The notes: a model not told the origin generated them from the letters alone. A stretch of DNA of 64,000 nucleotides from Gleimia europaea ACS-120-V-Col10b (GCF_000411155.1 NZ_KE150266.1:1364001-1428000); one strand, 5' to 3'; positions 16,693 through 26,084 are shown, counted from the stretch's first letter. Made by a program: numbers and translations.

Positions 16693-18078
16693 GTGAGTAC
16701 ATCATCAACCAATCACAGTTTTGGCAACGAAGCTCCCGCTAAAAAAGAAAGCATCCTAAATAAGACCGTTCTTGCATGGTCGCTTTGGGACTGGGGCTCG
16801 GCCGCATTTAACGCGGTTGCCACCACTTTCGTATTCTCCGTTTACCTGACTTCCGGCATGTTTGCCGATACGGATAAGGCATCGGAGTCGTTGAGCCTTG
16901 GCCTCACGATCGCGGGGTTCGTGATCGCGCTACTCGCGCCGATTACCGGCCAGCGTGCGGACAGGCGCGGTAAGGGCACTTTCTGGCTGGGCTTCAACAC
17001 TTACGTGGTGGTGATGCTGACCGGCATGATGTTCTTTGTCCATCCTGAGTCTGCGCTTGGCCCGCTGGGCGCAATGTGGCTTGGCATTGCGTTACTTGGC
17101 TTTGGCAACATCTTCTTCGAGTTCGCGTCCGTGAACTACAACGCGATGCTCGCGCGCGTGTCCACACCTAAGACGATGGGCCGCGTGTCGGGCCTCGGCT
17201 GGGGTCTGGGTTACGTGGGCGGCATCATTTTGTTGCTGATTCTCTACTTCGGCTTCATCGCTCCCGAGGTCGGTTGGTTTGGCGTAACCGCCGACAACGG
17301 TCTTAACATTCGCGTGTCCATGTTGATTTCTGCCCTCTGGTTCGGACTATCTACAATCCCCGTCCTCATCGCGGTTCCTGGCCGCAAGGTGGCGGGCGCA
17401 GACGAGGCTGGACGCGAATCGATTATCGAGTCCTACAAGCTTTTGTTTAAGACCATTAAAGACCTGTGGAACACGTCGCCGCACACGATTTTCTTCCTGA
17501 TTGCGTCCGCAATCTTCCGTGACGGACTCGCGGGCGTGTTCACGTTCGGCGCTATCATCGCGGCCGGCACGTTCGGATTCAGCGCGGGTGACGTGTTGAT
17601 TTTCGGTATCGTGGCAAACGTTGTTGCGGGTATTGCGACCATCGGATTTGGCGCGTTGGACGACAAAGTCGGGCCAAAGGCCGTCATTTTGATCTCGCTG
17701 ATAGCAATGGTGATAGACGGCATTTTGATCTTCATCCTCCACGACGCCGGCTCCGGCACGTTCTGGGTGCTTGGCCTGATTCTCACCGTGTTTGTTGGCC
17801 CCTGCCAGTCGGCTTCGCGCACCTTCCTCGCCCGTCTCATTCCCGAAGGGCGTGAGGGCGAGGTGTTTGGCCTGTACGCCACAACCGGCCGCGCCGTGTC
17901 TTTCCTGGCGCCGCTGTGCTTCGGCCTATCTGTGCGGCTGGGATCGAACTTCGTTCCCGAGGGCGCCTCGTCGCAGTACTGGGGAATCCTCGGTATCGTC
18001 CTCATCCTCTTTGTGGGGCTCATGCTGATCTTGCCGGTCAAGGCAGAACAGGCGCACCTGGGAGCTTTTGAGGACTGA
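16693..18078 (+). CDS. UMF1-family (Atg22-like) MFS transporter
   Basis: Integral membrane transporter of the major facilitator superfamily, UMF1 branch, with substrate unknown. The family is related to vacuolar amino-acid exporters of fungi. From the GTG at 16693 the protein has ~461 residues with about 12 hydrophobic segments. It opens with the family signature AWSLWDWGSAAFNAVATTF, has the loop GQRADRRGKG between helices 2 and 3, and FFEFASVNYNAML in helix 4-5. An ATG at 16645 would add 16 residues before it, but these look non-coding and overlap a likely -10 region. It sits between ispD and the inverted ispF, which are neighbours in most relatives. Confidence 0.88.
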   Translation: MSTSSTNHSFGNEAPAKKESILNKTVLAWSLWDWGSAAFNAVATTFVFSVYLTSGMFADTDKASESLSLGLTIAGFVIALLAPITGQRADRRGKGTFWLGFNTYVVVMLTGMMFFVHPESALGPLGAMWLGIALLGFGNIFFEFASVNYNAMLARVSTPKTMGRVSGLGWGLGYVGGIILLLILYFGFIAPEVGWFGVTADNGLNIRVSMLISALWFGLSTIPVLIAVPGRKVAGADEAGRESIIESYKLLFKTIKDLWNTSPHTIFFLIASAIFRDGLAGVFTFGAIIAAGTFGFSAGDVLIFGIVANVVAGIATIGFGALDDKVGPKAVILISLIAMVIDGILIFILHDAGSGTFWVLGLILTVFVGPCQSASRTFLARLIPEGREGEVFGLYATTGRAVSFLAPLCFGLSVRLGSNFVPEGASSQYWGILGIVLILFVGLMLILPVKAEQAHLGAFED

Positions 18079-18139
18079 TCTCAATGTCCGGGGCCGTAGC
18101 GGCCCGGGTAGAACAGGCGCGTCAACCACTTGGGGCCAG

Positions 18140-18634
18140 CTAGCCTATCCGCTGCACCAGTGCGGACGCAATGCCCGCAACTCCCTCGCTCCGTCCGGCA
18201 AAACCAAGCTTATCGGTGGTTGAAGCAGCAAAACTTACCGGAGCTCCAACAACCTCGCTCATGCGTTGTTCCGCCTCAGCCCTGCGCTCCCCGATGCGCG
18301 GGCGCTCCCCGATGATTTGCACGGACACGTTCACAATCGCGTAACCGGCCTGCTCCACCAGGCGTACTGTTTCGCGCAGGAGAGCCTCGCCACTCGCGCC
18401 CGACCATTCTGGCCTTGACGTGCCAAAGTTTGTTCCCAAATCCCCCAGGCTCGCCGCCGCAAGTAGAGCATCGCAGCACGCGTGCGCCGCAACATCAGCA
18501 TCGGAATGCCCCTCCAAGCCCACCTCGCCGGGCCACTCAAGGCACGCCATCATCATCTTCCGCCCCGAATCTGCGGGCGCAAAAGCGTGCGTGTCAAAAC
18601 CAATACCGGTGCGAATAGGCAAAAGCGCAGTCAT
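18140..18634 (-). CDS. ispF: 2-C-methyl-D-erythritol 2,4-cyclodiphosphate synthase
   Basis: Fifth step of the non-mevalonate isoprenoid pathway: cyclises CDP-ME 2-phosphate to MEcPP. The 164-residue enzyme has GIGFDTHAF with zinc ligands D14 and H16, the active-site [12 protein letters not shown] with H43 and the third ligand H51, and the C-terminal [16 protein letters not shown]. Length is typical. It appears leaderless and is divergent from cysS, with only 68 bases between the two start codons. In most actinobacteria ispD, ispF and cysS point the same way; here ispF is flipped. Confidence 0.95.
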   Translation of the reverse strand: MTALLPIRTGIGFDTHAFAPADSGRKMMMACLEWPGEVGLEGHSDADVAAHACCDALLAAASLGDLGTNFGTSRPEWSGASGEALLRETVRLVEQAGYAIVNVSVQIIGERPRIGERRAEAEQRMSEVVGAPVSFAASTTDKLGFAGRSEGVAGIASALVQRIG

Positions 18635-18640
18635 GGGGCC

Positions 18641-18646
18641 AGTTTA
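18641..18646 (-). promoter_or_regulatory. -10 hexamer of a probable leaderless ispF mRNA
   Basis: On the minus strand TAAACT ends 6 nt before the ispF ATG; no ribosome site is present. Confidence 0.45.
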
Positions 18647-18690
18647 ACGCCGCGCGTAGAAAACGTTATGCCCCATGCGCGCCAGCTGGG

Positions 18691-18696
18691 TAGGCT
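18691..18696 (+). promoter_or_regulatory. -10 hexamer of a probable leaderless cysS mRNA
   Basis: TAGGCT ends 6 nt before the cysS GTG; the sequence between has no usable ribosome site spacing. Confidence 0.45.
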
Positions 18697-18702
18697 AGGG
18701 GC

Positions 18703-20133
18703 GTGAATCTTCATCTTTACGACACCAAAAGCCGTTCCCTCCAGCCACTAAAGCCCGTTCACGAGGGCGAGGTTGGCATCTACCTGTGTGGAGCCACCGT
18801 GCAGGGTAGCCCCCACATCGGGCACTTGCGGTCCGCGGTAGCGTTTGACACGCTGATCCGCTGGCTAAAGAAGAACGGCATGAAGGTCACCTACATCCGA
18901 AACATTACGGATATTGACGACAAAATCTTGAACAAATCCGCCGAGGCCGGCCAGCCGTGGTGGGCGTGGGCATCCAAGTTTGAGCGCGAGTTCGCGCAGG
19001 CTTACGATGCTCTTGGGCTTCTTCCGCCTACGTTTGAGCCGCGCGCAACCGCACACATCCTGGACCAGGTGCAGTTAGTGGAGCGCCTGATTGAGCGCGG
19101 ACACGCATACCCGGATGGGGCCGGCAACGTTTATTTCGACGTACATTCGCTAGATGACTACGGTTCGTTAACCCACCAGGATTTAGCGCAGATGCGCACT
19201 ACGGAAGACGAGTCGCAGATCGATTCCAGCGTCGAGGCGGGGAAGCGCGACCCGCGTGACTTCGCCCTATGGAAGGCCGCTAAGCCGACTGAGCCGAGTA
19301 CTGCTTCCTGGCAGTCCCCGTGGGGGCCGGGCCGTCCCGGCTGGCACTTGGAGTGTTCCGCAATGTCGCGCCGCTACCTGGGGGAGGCGTTCGATATTCA
19401 CGGAGGCGGCATCGACCTGCGTTTCCCCCACCACGAGAACGAGCAGGCGCAGTCTCATGGCGCTGGCTGGCCGTTTGCAAGCCTGTGGGTGCACAACGCG
19501 TGGGTGACGATGAAGGGGGAGAAGATGTCGAAGTCGCTCGGCAACTCCCTGGTGGTTGCAGACATTTTGCAACGCGTGCCCGCACCGGTGTTGCGTTTCG
19601 CTCTGGGCACGGTGCACCACCGCTCTACCGTGGATTATTCCGAAGAAACGATTCACGCTGCTGCTGCCGCCTGGGAGCGCATTTCCGGATTCGTCCAGCG
19701 CGCCGGTGAGGTAGCGGGCGTGACCGAGAGTGAGGTCGCCGAGCGAGCTGTACCGCAAGCCTTCGCAGACGCCCTCGACAATGATCTGAACGTGGCGGGC
19801 GGCTTGGCCGTGGTTTATGAGCGTATGAAGGCCGGTAACCAGGCCCTCGCGGATGGCTCTGAGGGGGAGGTACGCGAGGCGCTACTGGATGTGCGCGCAA
19901 TGCTCGACATCCTTGGCTTGGATCCGGCATCGCCGCAGTGGGTCAGTGAAGAGGGGGACGTGAGTGGGAAAGACAAGGCCCTGGACGTCCTCGTAAATCA
20001 CCTGATTGAACAGCGCGAGCAGGCACGCGCCGCGAAAGACTGGTCTACGGCCGATTCGATCCGAGACGGTTTAGCTGCGGCTGGTGTTGTTGTTGAGGAT
20101 GGAGCTGACGGAGCCCGATGGCATATCGGATAG
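18703..20133 (+). CDS. cysS: Cysteinyl-tRNA synthetase
   Basis: Class I synthetase charging tRNA-Cys. The 476-residue protein has the zinc and substrate cysteine C29 in YLCGATVQG, the HIGH-type PHIGHLR (~37-43), WHLECSAM with a second zinc cysteine, FPHHENE with the remaining ligands, and KMSKS at 274-278 followed by LGN. A C-terminal tRNA-binding helical region is present, so it is full-length CysS rather than the shorter mycothiol enzyme MshC. Its 3' end overlaps the rhomboid gene by 16 bp. Confidence 0.96.
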   Translation: MNLHLYDTKSRSLQPLKPVHEGEVGIYLCGATVQGSPHIGHLRSAVAFDTLIRWLKKNGMKVTYIRNITDIDDKILNKSAEAGQPWWAWASKFEREFAQAYDALGLLPPTFEPRATAHILDQVQLVERLIERGHAYPDGAGNVYFDVHSLDDYGSLTHQDLAQMRTTEDESQIDSSVEAGKRDPRDFALWKAAKPTEPSTASWQSPWGPGRPGWHLECSAMSRRYLGEAFDIHGGGIDLRFPHHENEQAQSHGAGWPFASLWVHNAWVTMKGEKMSKSLGNSLVVADILQRVPAPVLRFALGTVHHRSTVDYSEETIHAAAAAWERISGFVQRAGEVAGVTESEVAERAVPQAFADALDNDLNVAGGLAVVYERMKAGNQALADGSEGEVREALLDVRAMLDILGLDPASPQWVSEEGDVSGKDKALDVLVNHLIEQREQARAAKDWSTADSIRDGLAAAGVVVEDGADGARWHIG

Positions 20134-20771
20134 ATCCACGCGTGCAAGAGGTTATGCCGCGCGGGCGCGGCACCATTATGGAGCGCCTTGCCGGCCCGCT
20201 GGGCGTGGTCCTGCTCGTATGGGTGGTATTCCTCCTCCAACCCCTGGGCGGGCGAGAGCTACTACTCAACTTTGGCGTTCCCGCCCATGACTTTTCGCGG
20301 CCCTGGACGTACTTCACGTCCATATTCCTGCACGGATCCGTGGCGCACGTAAGCGGTAACACGACATTTCTCGCCCTGCTGGGGGTCACAATCGGGTTGG
20401 AGGGGAAGCGGCGCTGGCTGGCCGTGTTCGCGGGCTCTGCAATCGGTGCGGGCCTGTTTATCAGCGCGTTCACTCCGGCGGGCCTAACTATTGGGGCGTC
20501 TGGAATCGTATTTGGCTACTTTGGATATATTCTTGCTGCCGCACTGGTAGAGCGAACGCCCAGGGTCAAATTAGTGAGGATTGTGGTGGCGATCGCGCTT
20601 CTTAGTGCCTATAGTGCCACGATTATCGTTGGCTTCCTCCCATCTGGGGGAGTGTCATGGCAGGCTCACGTGGGCGGATTTGTGGGTGGCATCGTTGTTG
20701 CGGTTATAGCGGAGAAGGTTGTTGAACCCAGGTCTGAAAACGCCGCGCGGCGCCCGCCCAATCCTTATTAA
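20118..20771 (+). CDS. Rhomboid-family intramembrane serine protease
   Basis: Membrane protease that cuts substrates within or near the bilayer. The 217-residue protein has about six membrane segments. The catalytic dyad is visible as S128 in GASGIVFGYFG and H184 in WQAHVGGFVGG, and HVSGN (77-81) gives the conserved H and N of helix 2. The first ATG overlaps the end of cysS by 16 bp. A later ATG at 20154 follows a weak purine stretch and is possible. The gene fills the usual space between cysS and rlmB, where small rhomboids are often found. Substrate is unknown. Confidence 0.85.
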   Translation: MAYRIDPRVQEVMPRGRGTIMERLAGPLGVVLLVWVVFLLQPLGGRELLLNFGVPAHDFSRPWTYFTSIFLHGSVAHVSGNTTFLALLGVTIGLEGKRRWLAVFAGSAIGAGLFISAFTPAGLTIGASGIVFGYFGYILAAALVERTPRVKLVRIVVAIALLSAYSATIIVGFLPSGGVSWQAHVGGFVGGIVVAVIAEKVVEPRSENAARRPPNPY

Positions 20772-20830
20772 GTCGCGGCTCGGATGTTCGCTACAATAGG
20801 CGCCAGTAAATTAAGCAAAGGCAGGTAATC

Positions 20831-21802
20831 ATGGCGGTTGATGGCGGCGCGCGCGGACGCAAGCGTGCAGGCAAAGGTCCAACCAAGGGAAGTGGCGGTC
20901 AGCGTCGGCGCGGCCTGCGCGGCAAAGGCCCAACCCCGAGGGCAGAAGACCGCGAATACCACGTAGCCTACAAACGCAAGCAGGAGCGCGAGGTTGAGCT
21001 GGCTAAGCAACGCCAGCGCGAAGCCCACCGCAATCGCACCTCCATAAAGATCGCGCGCGGCCACGAACTCATCGTGGGCCGCAACCCTGTGTGGGAGGCC
21101 GTCGAATCCGGTATTGAAATCATCCGCGTATTCATTGCCGGTGACCCCACCGATGAGCGCGTCGCCAGCGTTCTGCGCGCCGCCTCCACACAGGGCGCAA
21201 CCATCATGGAGTGCACGCGCCGCGACCTCGAGAATGCGTCCGGCGAAACCGCGCATCAGGGCATTGGCATTGAAGTTCCCGAATACGAATATGTGGCCGT
21301 AGCTGATCTTCTTCAGATTGCTCAGGACGAGTTCAAAACCCCGCTTATCATTGCTCTTGATCAGGTAACCGATCCGCACAACCTGGGTGCCGTGCTGCGT
21401 TCGGGCGGCGCATTTGGCGCTACCGGAGTACTGATCACCGAAAGGCGTAGCGCCTCTGTTAACGCAACCGTGTGGAAAGTGTCTGCCGGCGCCGTTTCTC
21501 GAGTGCCCGTTGCGCGTGAAACAAACCTCGTGCAGTCGCTGCGCGCACTAAAAGAGGCAGGATGCTTCGTCATCGGCCTTGATGGTGGGGCAGACGTCAG
21601 CCTGCGTGACCTTGAATTAGCCAATGAACCACTCGTTGTAGTTACCGGTGCGGAAGGAAAAGGACTCTCCCGCCTGGTGCGCGAAACCTGCGATCAAATC
21701 GTGTCCATCCCGATCAGCTCCGCAGTTGAATCCCTCAACGCCGCTGTCGCTACCGGCATCGCCCTCTACGAGATTTCACAAAAACGCGCCGCACAGAGCT
21801 AA
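20831..21802 (+). CDS. rlmB: 23S rRNA (guanosine-2251-2'-O)-methyltransferase
   Basis: SpoU/TrmH-class enzyme methylating G2251 in the ribosomal P-loop. The 323-residue protein has a basic, low-complexity N-terminal extension (~60 residues, rich in G, R and K, typical of actinobacterial versions) and a substrate-binding domain beginning HELIVGRNPVWEA. The knotted catalytic domain follows with DQVTDPHNLGAVLRS, VVTGAEGKGLS and the final IPISSAVESLNAAVA. A TACAAT hexamer at 20792-20797 and AAAGGCAGG precede the start. Confidence 0.92.
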   Translation: MAVDGGARGRKRAGKGPTKGSGGQRRRGLRGKGPTPRAEDREYHVAYKRKQEREVELAKQRQREAHRNRTSIKIARGHELIVGRNPVWEAVESGIEIIRVFIAGDPTDERVASVLRAASTQGATIMECTRRDLENASGETAHQGIGIEVPEYEYVAVADLLQIAQDEFKTPLIIALDQVTDPHNLGAVLRSGGAFGATGVLITERRSASVNATVWKVSAGAVSRVPVARETNLVQSLRALKEAGCFVIGLDGGADVSLRDLELANEPLVVVTGAEGKGLSRLVRETCDQIVSIPISSAVESLNAAVATGIALYEISQKRAAQS

Positions 21803-21829
21803 TCACAGTTTGCAATCCGAGTGCGGCCG

Positions 21830-22666
21830 CTAAATGAACGGATTGTAGAACCGTCCTCCATTGACGCTAATGAGCCAGGCAGCCAGAGCAAGTAAAGCTA
21901 CCGAAAGTGCAATGGCCACCCAGTCGCGGGCAAGTAGCGGTCGAGAGGTGTACCACGTGCGCGTCTTGTGCTTACCAAATCCGCGTAGCTCCATTGCAGT
22001 AGAAATCGTTTCAATACGTTCCAGGGAGGACAGCAATAGGGGGAACAGGATGGACGCGCTGTTTTTGACGCGCGTGCCAAACGAAACATCTTTGGATGTG
22101 TCTATCCCGCGAGCTTGCTGCGCTTGAGAAATCTCACGGTATTCGCGCTGCACGTCCGGAATGTAACGCAGCGCTAATGCAACCGAGTAGGAAGCCCGGT
22201 AGGGAACCCCAATCCGGTTGAGCGAAGACGCGAACTCGGATGGGGACGTGGTGACAATGAATAGGAGGGCTACAGGCAGTACCGCAAAATACTTCAGCGT
22301 CACGTTCAACTGGTAGAACAGCTGCTCTGCCGTGAACGTGTAGCGGTTAGTCAAATGCCAAAGCGGCGTGCTGGTTCCATAAATCTCGGTGCCGTACTGC
22401 GGGGCGAAGACGAAAATCATGATGTTGTTCAAAATCATGAGGACAAAAATGAACCACAGCACGACCTTCAGTTTTGACAGCTCAATTTTTGAAGAGATCG
22501 ACAAGAACACGGACACGAACACTATGAGCACCAAGAAGCGCGTATCAAAGCCCAGCATTGCCGCGATGGACGCGTTGATCATCATGATGAGCTTTGTAGT
22601 CCCCGTTAGCGAATGCATAAACGATTCACGGGGAATATAGCCTAAAACGGCAGTTCTTTCAGCCAC
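21830..22666 (-). CDS. ECF transporter transmembrane T component
   Basis: EcfT couples ATP hydrolysis by the A subunits to movement of the S component in energy-coupling-factor vitamin importers. The 278-residue protein has about five membrane segments. The cytoplasmic helices carry the characteristic short motifs around QAQQARGID (~165) and AMELRGFGKHKTRT (~225), which contact the ATPases. It is the last gene of a leftward operon: SAM hydrolase-like protein, S component, fused A-A', T. Only 2 bp separate it from the ATPase gene. Confidence 0.9.
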   Translation of the reverse strand: MAERTAVLGYIPRESFMHSLTGTTKLIMMINASIAAMLGFDTRFLVLIVFVSVFLSISSKIELSKLKVVLWFIFVLMILNNIMIFVFAPQYGTEIYGTSTPLWHLTNRYTFTAEQLFYQLNVTLKYFAVLPVALLFIVTTSPSEFASSLNRIGVPYRASYSVALALRYIPDVQREYREISQAQQARGIDTSKDVSFGTRVKNSASILFPLLLSSLERIETISTAMELRGFGKHKTRTWYTSRPLLARDWVAIALSVALLALAAWLISVNGGRFYNPFI

Positions 22667-22668
22667 TG

Positions 22669-24627
22669 TTATCGCCCCGTTCCCAAGTGTTTAGCCAGGA
22701 CGTCCTCGCGCCACTCGTTTTCACGTGCGATGAACTGCTCAATGAACGCGGTTGGGTCAAGCGAGTTTTCTGCCTGCGCATGGGAGCGGTCATTGGCGTT
22801 GTCGAGCGGGCCCGGCTGCGGGTTGATTCGAAGAGCCAGGTCATACAGCGAGGTGGTTCTTAGCGAAGCCGCCTTGGCTAGCTCGGGGTCTGCGAGTACG
22901 GAGGCGGAAGAGCGAGCGGCAATCACCTTGCCATCAGACATGACGAGTGTGCGTTCGGTATATTCGAGTGCCAGGTGCATGTCGTGGGTAATCAGCACAA
23001 CCGTGATACCAGAGTTGTTCAAACCCTTTAGGAACTCCATGATTTCGGTGTAGTGCGCCCAGTCTTGCCCGGCCGTGGGCTCATCCAAAATGATGATGTC
23101 TGGCGTGGTAACCATGACTGACGCGATAGTGACGCGCTTGCGCTGCCCGTAAGACAGTGCAGAGATTGGCCATTCCCGATACACCCACAGGCCGCACGTG
23201 CGAAGCGCTTGCTCAATGCGCCCGTTCTTCTCTTCGGCAGAAATGTCGAGGCCTTGCAGGGCCAGGGAAACCTCTTCAATAATCAGGGTCTTCGAAATCA
23301 TCTGATTGGGGTTTTGAATGACAAACCCGATTCGGCGGCCGCGTCGCGCAATAGGAGCGTCAGTGATGTCCTCGCCATCTAGGTAGATGCGACCAGAATC
23401 TGGTTTTTCAAAACCGCAAATGAGTTTGGCTAAAGTAGACTTTCCCGCCCCGTTGGTGCCACAGATAGCAACTACCTCGCCGCGATAAATCTCGGTTGAA
23501 ACACCCTTGATGATTTCGACTTCGTTAATCCCGAAATTCGCGTCCTCTAGCTTCAAAATCGGGTCAGGCTTGCGCGCAGTCTGACGCGGTTCACGCGCCC
23601 ACTTTGCCAGCTCGGCCCGCGCATTATCTGGAATGTGGACGGAGTGTACCGACGCGGGTTCGTCCGCAGCGGTGACGTTGTGGCCGGCCATGCGCAGAGC
23701 CGTAATGTAGAGCGGTTCGCGAATCCCATGATCGGTTAATACTCGCGAAGCAATAATTTCGTTCGGCGTGCCGTCCGCTACGATCTGGCCGCGATCTACA
23801 ACGATTATGCGATCCACGTGTCGGTGCAAGACGTCTTCTAAACGGTGTTCGATGATGATGACGGTTGTGCCCTGGGGTGGGCGCTGGTGCAACGCGGCAA
23901 TCGTCTCAATAGCCTGCTGTCCAGAAGCGGGGTCAAGGGAAGCCAGTGGCTCGTCAAAAAGCAGAATCTGCACGTCGTCTACGAGCACGCCAGCCATGGA
24001 CACGCGCTGTTTTTGACCGCCCGACAAGTCTTGTGGGGAGGCCTTTAGGAGGTTCTCAATACCAACGACGGAGGCGGCCTGTTGCGCTCGCGAATGCATC
24101 TGGCTTTGCTCCACCAGATCGTTTTCGAGCGAGAAAGCAATATCTTCTGCAACTGTCAGCCCAATGAACTGGCCATCTGGATCCTGCATTACTGTGCCCA
24201 CGATTTTAGAAAGCTCATGCAGGGGAGTTTGGGTTGGGTCAATACCGGCAACCCTCACCGTGCCGGAATGTTCTCCGGGGAAGCGGTAGGGGATGAGCCC
24301 GTTGATTACGTGTGCCAGTGTGGACTTACCAGAACCAGACTGGCCTACAATCGCAACTTTCTCGCCACGGTTGATCGTCAGATTGATACCCCGAAGAGTG
24401 GGAGAGGATTGCGCGCGATATTGAAAAGTGAAATTGCAAAACTCAATGATGGGTTCAGGTGCAGCACCTGACGAGTTCGGTTGGTCCTGTGGCAAGGCGG
24501 CTTCCGAACCCGAGCGAGGTACAGTGCCCGGGTTGGGAGCATCATTCGCGGGGCGGGCCTGCCCGCTCGCAGCGCTTGCAACGTCGCGTGCGGTTGGGCT
24601 CGCCCCATTCGAATGAGACTCAGTCAC
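22669..24627 (-). CDS. ECF transporter ATPase, two A domains fused
   Basis: Both nucleotide-binding subunits of an ECF importer in one 652-residue chain. The first domain has GQSGSGKST, LSGGQKQRVSM and LLFDEPLASLD. The second has GTNGAGKST, LSYGQRKRVTI and IILDEPTAGQD, each with its own H-loop. A proline-, alanine- and serine-rich segment of ~50 residues precedes the first domain and a linker of ~60 joins the two. An upstream start at 24693 would overlap the S-component gene. The GTG at 24627, 7 nt after that gene's stop and downstream of AAAAGGA, is preferred. Fused A-A' proteins are common for YkoD-type systems. Confidence 0.92.
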   Translation of the reverse strand: MTESHSNGASPTARDVASAASGQARPANDAPNPGTVPRSGSEAALPQDQPNSSGAAPEPIIEFCNFTFQYRAQSSPTLRGINLTINRGEKVAIVGQSGSGKSTLAHVINGLIPYRFPGEHSGTVRVAGIDPTQTPLHELSKIVGTVMQDPDGQFIGLTVAEDIAFSLENDLVEQSQMHSRAQQAASVVGIENLLKASPQDLSGGQKQRVSMAGVLVDDVQILLFDEPLASLDPASGQQAIETIAALHQRPPQGTTVIIIEHRLEDVLHRHVDRIIVVDRGQIVADGTPNEIIASRVLTDHGIREPLYITALRMAGHNVTAADEPASVHSVHIPDNARAELAKWAREPRQTARKPDPILKLEDANFGINEVEIIKGVSTEIYRGEVVAICGTNGAGKSTLAKLICGFEKPDSGRIYLDGEDITDAPIARRGRRIGFVIQNPNQMISKTLIIEEVSLALQGLDISAEEKNGRIEQALRTCGLWVYREWPISALSYGQRKRVTIASVMVTTPDIIILDEPTAGQDWAHYTEIMEFLKGLNNSGITVVLITHDMHLALEYTERTLVMSDGKVIAARSSASVLADPELAKAASLRTTSLYDLALRINPQPGPLDNANDRSHAQAENSLDPTAFIEQFIARENEWREDVLAKHLGTGR

Positions 24628-24634
24628 AGCCGGC

Positions 24635-25189
24635 TTATTCCTTTTCCGCAAGCGAGCCAGCGGACGTGCGGGTCTTCGCGTAGGCAACCACAATTAGGGA
24701 ACCGATGATAGCGGTGGTGAGGATGTTAGAAACACCAGCGACCGCGCCCTGAGTGAACACCTTCGAAGCGGGCTCAGAGTAGAACAAAATATCGAGAAGC
24801 GGCGCCAAGATGGCCCACGACACTGCGTGCGCTACCACCACGGCAACGTTGAAACGCACCAGGCCGCCTCGGTTGATCGGGCCGTCCTGCACGTTGTCTT
24901 TCAGCATCATTAGGCCCATGATTAGGCCGGCAATAGCCGATGCTACGATCCAAGACCACCAGGGTCCGTACGAGGTGGCGTCAATCAGGAAGTGACCAAT
25001 CAGCCCCATCAGGCCGGCAACCACCGGGCCGTAAAGCAGAGCGAACACGGCTAGTAGCGCGTACTGGATGTTAATGGTCGTGTTCGGAATCGGCGTGGGA
25101 ATTACAAGAAAACGGCCGAGCACGAAAAAGAGGGCCGCGCCAATACCCGTAGCTACCACAGCAGTGGTTGGCGAAGTCTTATTCATCAT
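24635..25189 (-). CDS. ECF transporter S component (UPF0397 type)
   Basis: Substrate-binding membrane subunit of the ECF importer. The ~184-residue protein has about six membrane segments and the conserved block VVATGIGAALFFVLGRF...PIPNTTINIQYALLA...GFIGH-like GLIGHFLID of UPF0397 proteins. These are often labelled riboflavin transporters without experimental support. The start is placed at the tandem ATGs (25189/25186); the longer TTG-type frame to 25246 would overlap the upstream gene. It lies between a SAM hydrolase-like gene and the ATPases, which suggests a substrate connected with adenosine, methionine or SAM breakdown rather than riboflavin. That is inference. Confidence 0.85.
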   Translation of the reverse strand: MMNKTSPTTAVVATGIGAALFFVLGRFLVIPTPIPNTTINIQYALLAVFALLYGPVVAGLMGLIGHFLIDATSYGPWWSWIVASAIAGLIMGLMMLKDNVQDGPINRGGLVRFNVAVVVAHAVSWAILAPLLDILFYSEPASKVFTQGAVAGVSNILTTAIIGSLIVVAYAKTRTSAGSLAEKE

Positions 25190-25226
25190 TGTTTTCTTTC
25201 TACTTGTATTGAAAGGGATTAGCAGA

Positions 25227-26084
25227 TTAAACGAGGGGAGAGTCATCTAGTGGATACTCAAAATCCACCTTCCACTGTGTTCCTTGCCCAACGGAATAAG
25301 CCATCGCAAATGAGCCTCGGTTAATCGCGATAGCCATGTTGTCCAAAGAGTTCGTGTAAATGAGCGGTTCGCCAACCGACACGTCCGCAAACGAGCGCAC
25401 GTACTTCAGAGGAGCCGAATAGACGTCTCCTAGCTGGTTTTCTATGTGTACGCGAACGTACTCGCCCATTTTGGCCCCCAGGTCAAGGAACAGTTCGCGG
25501 GGGATATTCGTCCACAGCGACCCGTATCGAACATCGTGCGTGTCGATGGTGCCAAAAGCTTTGCCGCCCTCAATCCTTGGTTTCATGACCGGCAACATGA
25601 TGGCCTTTTCAGTTTCGAGGGCGGGGCCTACCTGCGCGAACGTGATCTTGCCGGACGCCAGGCGCGCACCCGTGTACGCGTAAATATCACGCCCGTGAAA
25701 CGTGTAGGAGTGGTTCGAGCCGGGCAGACGGTTAACGGATTCGTCAATCTCGCGTAGCTCGTCCAAACCGTAGGTGACAGCAATGTGGGTCAGTGTTCCG
25801 TTGTCTGGCGTCACGACGAAATGCCCGGACTTAGTTTTTGCCACGACGGAAAGCCGATCCGAGCCCACTCCCGGGTCCACAACCGAAACAAACACCGAAC
25901 CTGCGGGCCAGTACGCGAGGGTTTGTGCGAGCCTACAAGATCCCTCCCAAACGTCGTAAGGCGGAATGTTGTGGGTGAGGTCTTCAATCGGAAGATCTGA
26001 GTCCACGCCGTATGCCACACCGTGCATTGCCGACACGGCGCCATCTGAATATCCGAAATCAGACTGCATAATCAAGGGCTTCAT
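25227..26084 (-). CDS. SAM hydroxide adenosyltransferase / DUF62-family protein
   Basis: Member of the DUF62 family, related to fluorinase and chlorinase, whose characterised prokaryotic members use hydroxide to split S-adenosylmethionine into adenosine and methionine. The 285-residue protein shows QSDFGYSDG at the N-terminus (~7-15), the VDPGVGS loop (~70), TPDNGTLT (~92), HGRDIYAYTGA (~132) and a C-terminal beta-rich domain, all family features. No halide-specific insertion was recognised, but the sequence alone cannot rule one out. It is the first gene of the ECF operon and is divergent from putP. Confidence 0.85.
   Translation of the reverse strand: MKPLIMQSDFGYSDGAVSAMHGVAYGVDSDLPIEDLTHNIPPYDVWEGSCRLAQTLAYWPAGSVFVSVVDPGVGSDRLSVVAKTKSGHFVVTPDNGTLTHIAVTYGLDELREIDESVNRLPGSNHSYTFHGRDIYAYTGARLASGKITFAQVGPALETEKAIMLPVMKPRIEGGKAFGTIDTHDVRYGSLWTNIPRELFLDLGAKMGEYVRVHIENQLGDVYSAPLKYVRSFADVSVGEPLIYTNSLDNMAIAINRGSFAMAYSVGQGTQWKVDFEYPLDDSPLV

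Noticed and set aside
18703-20133. MshC (mycothiol ligase) instead of CysS
   Set aside because: Full length with the C-terminal tRNA-binding region and the standard position between ispF and rlmB support CysS.
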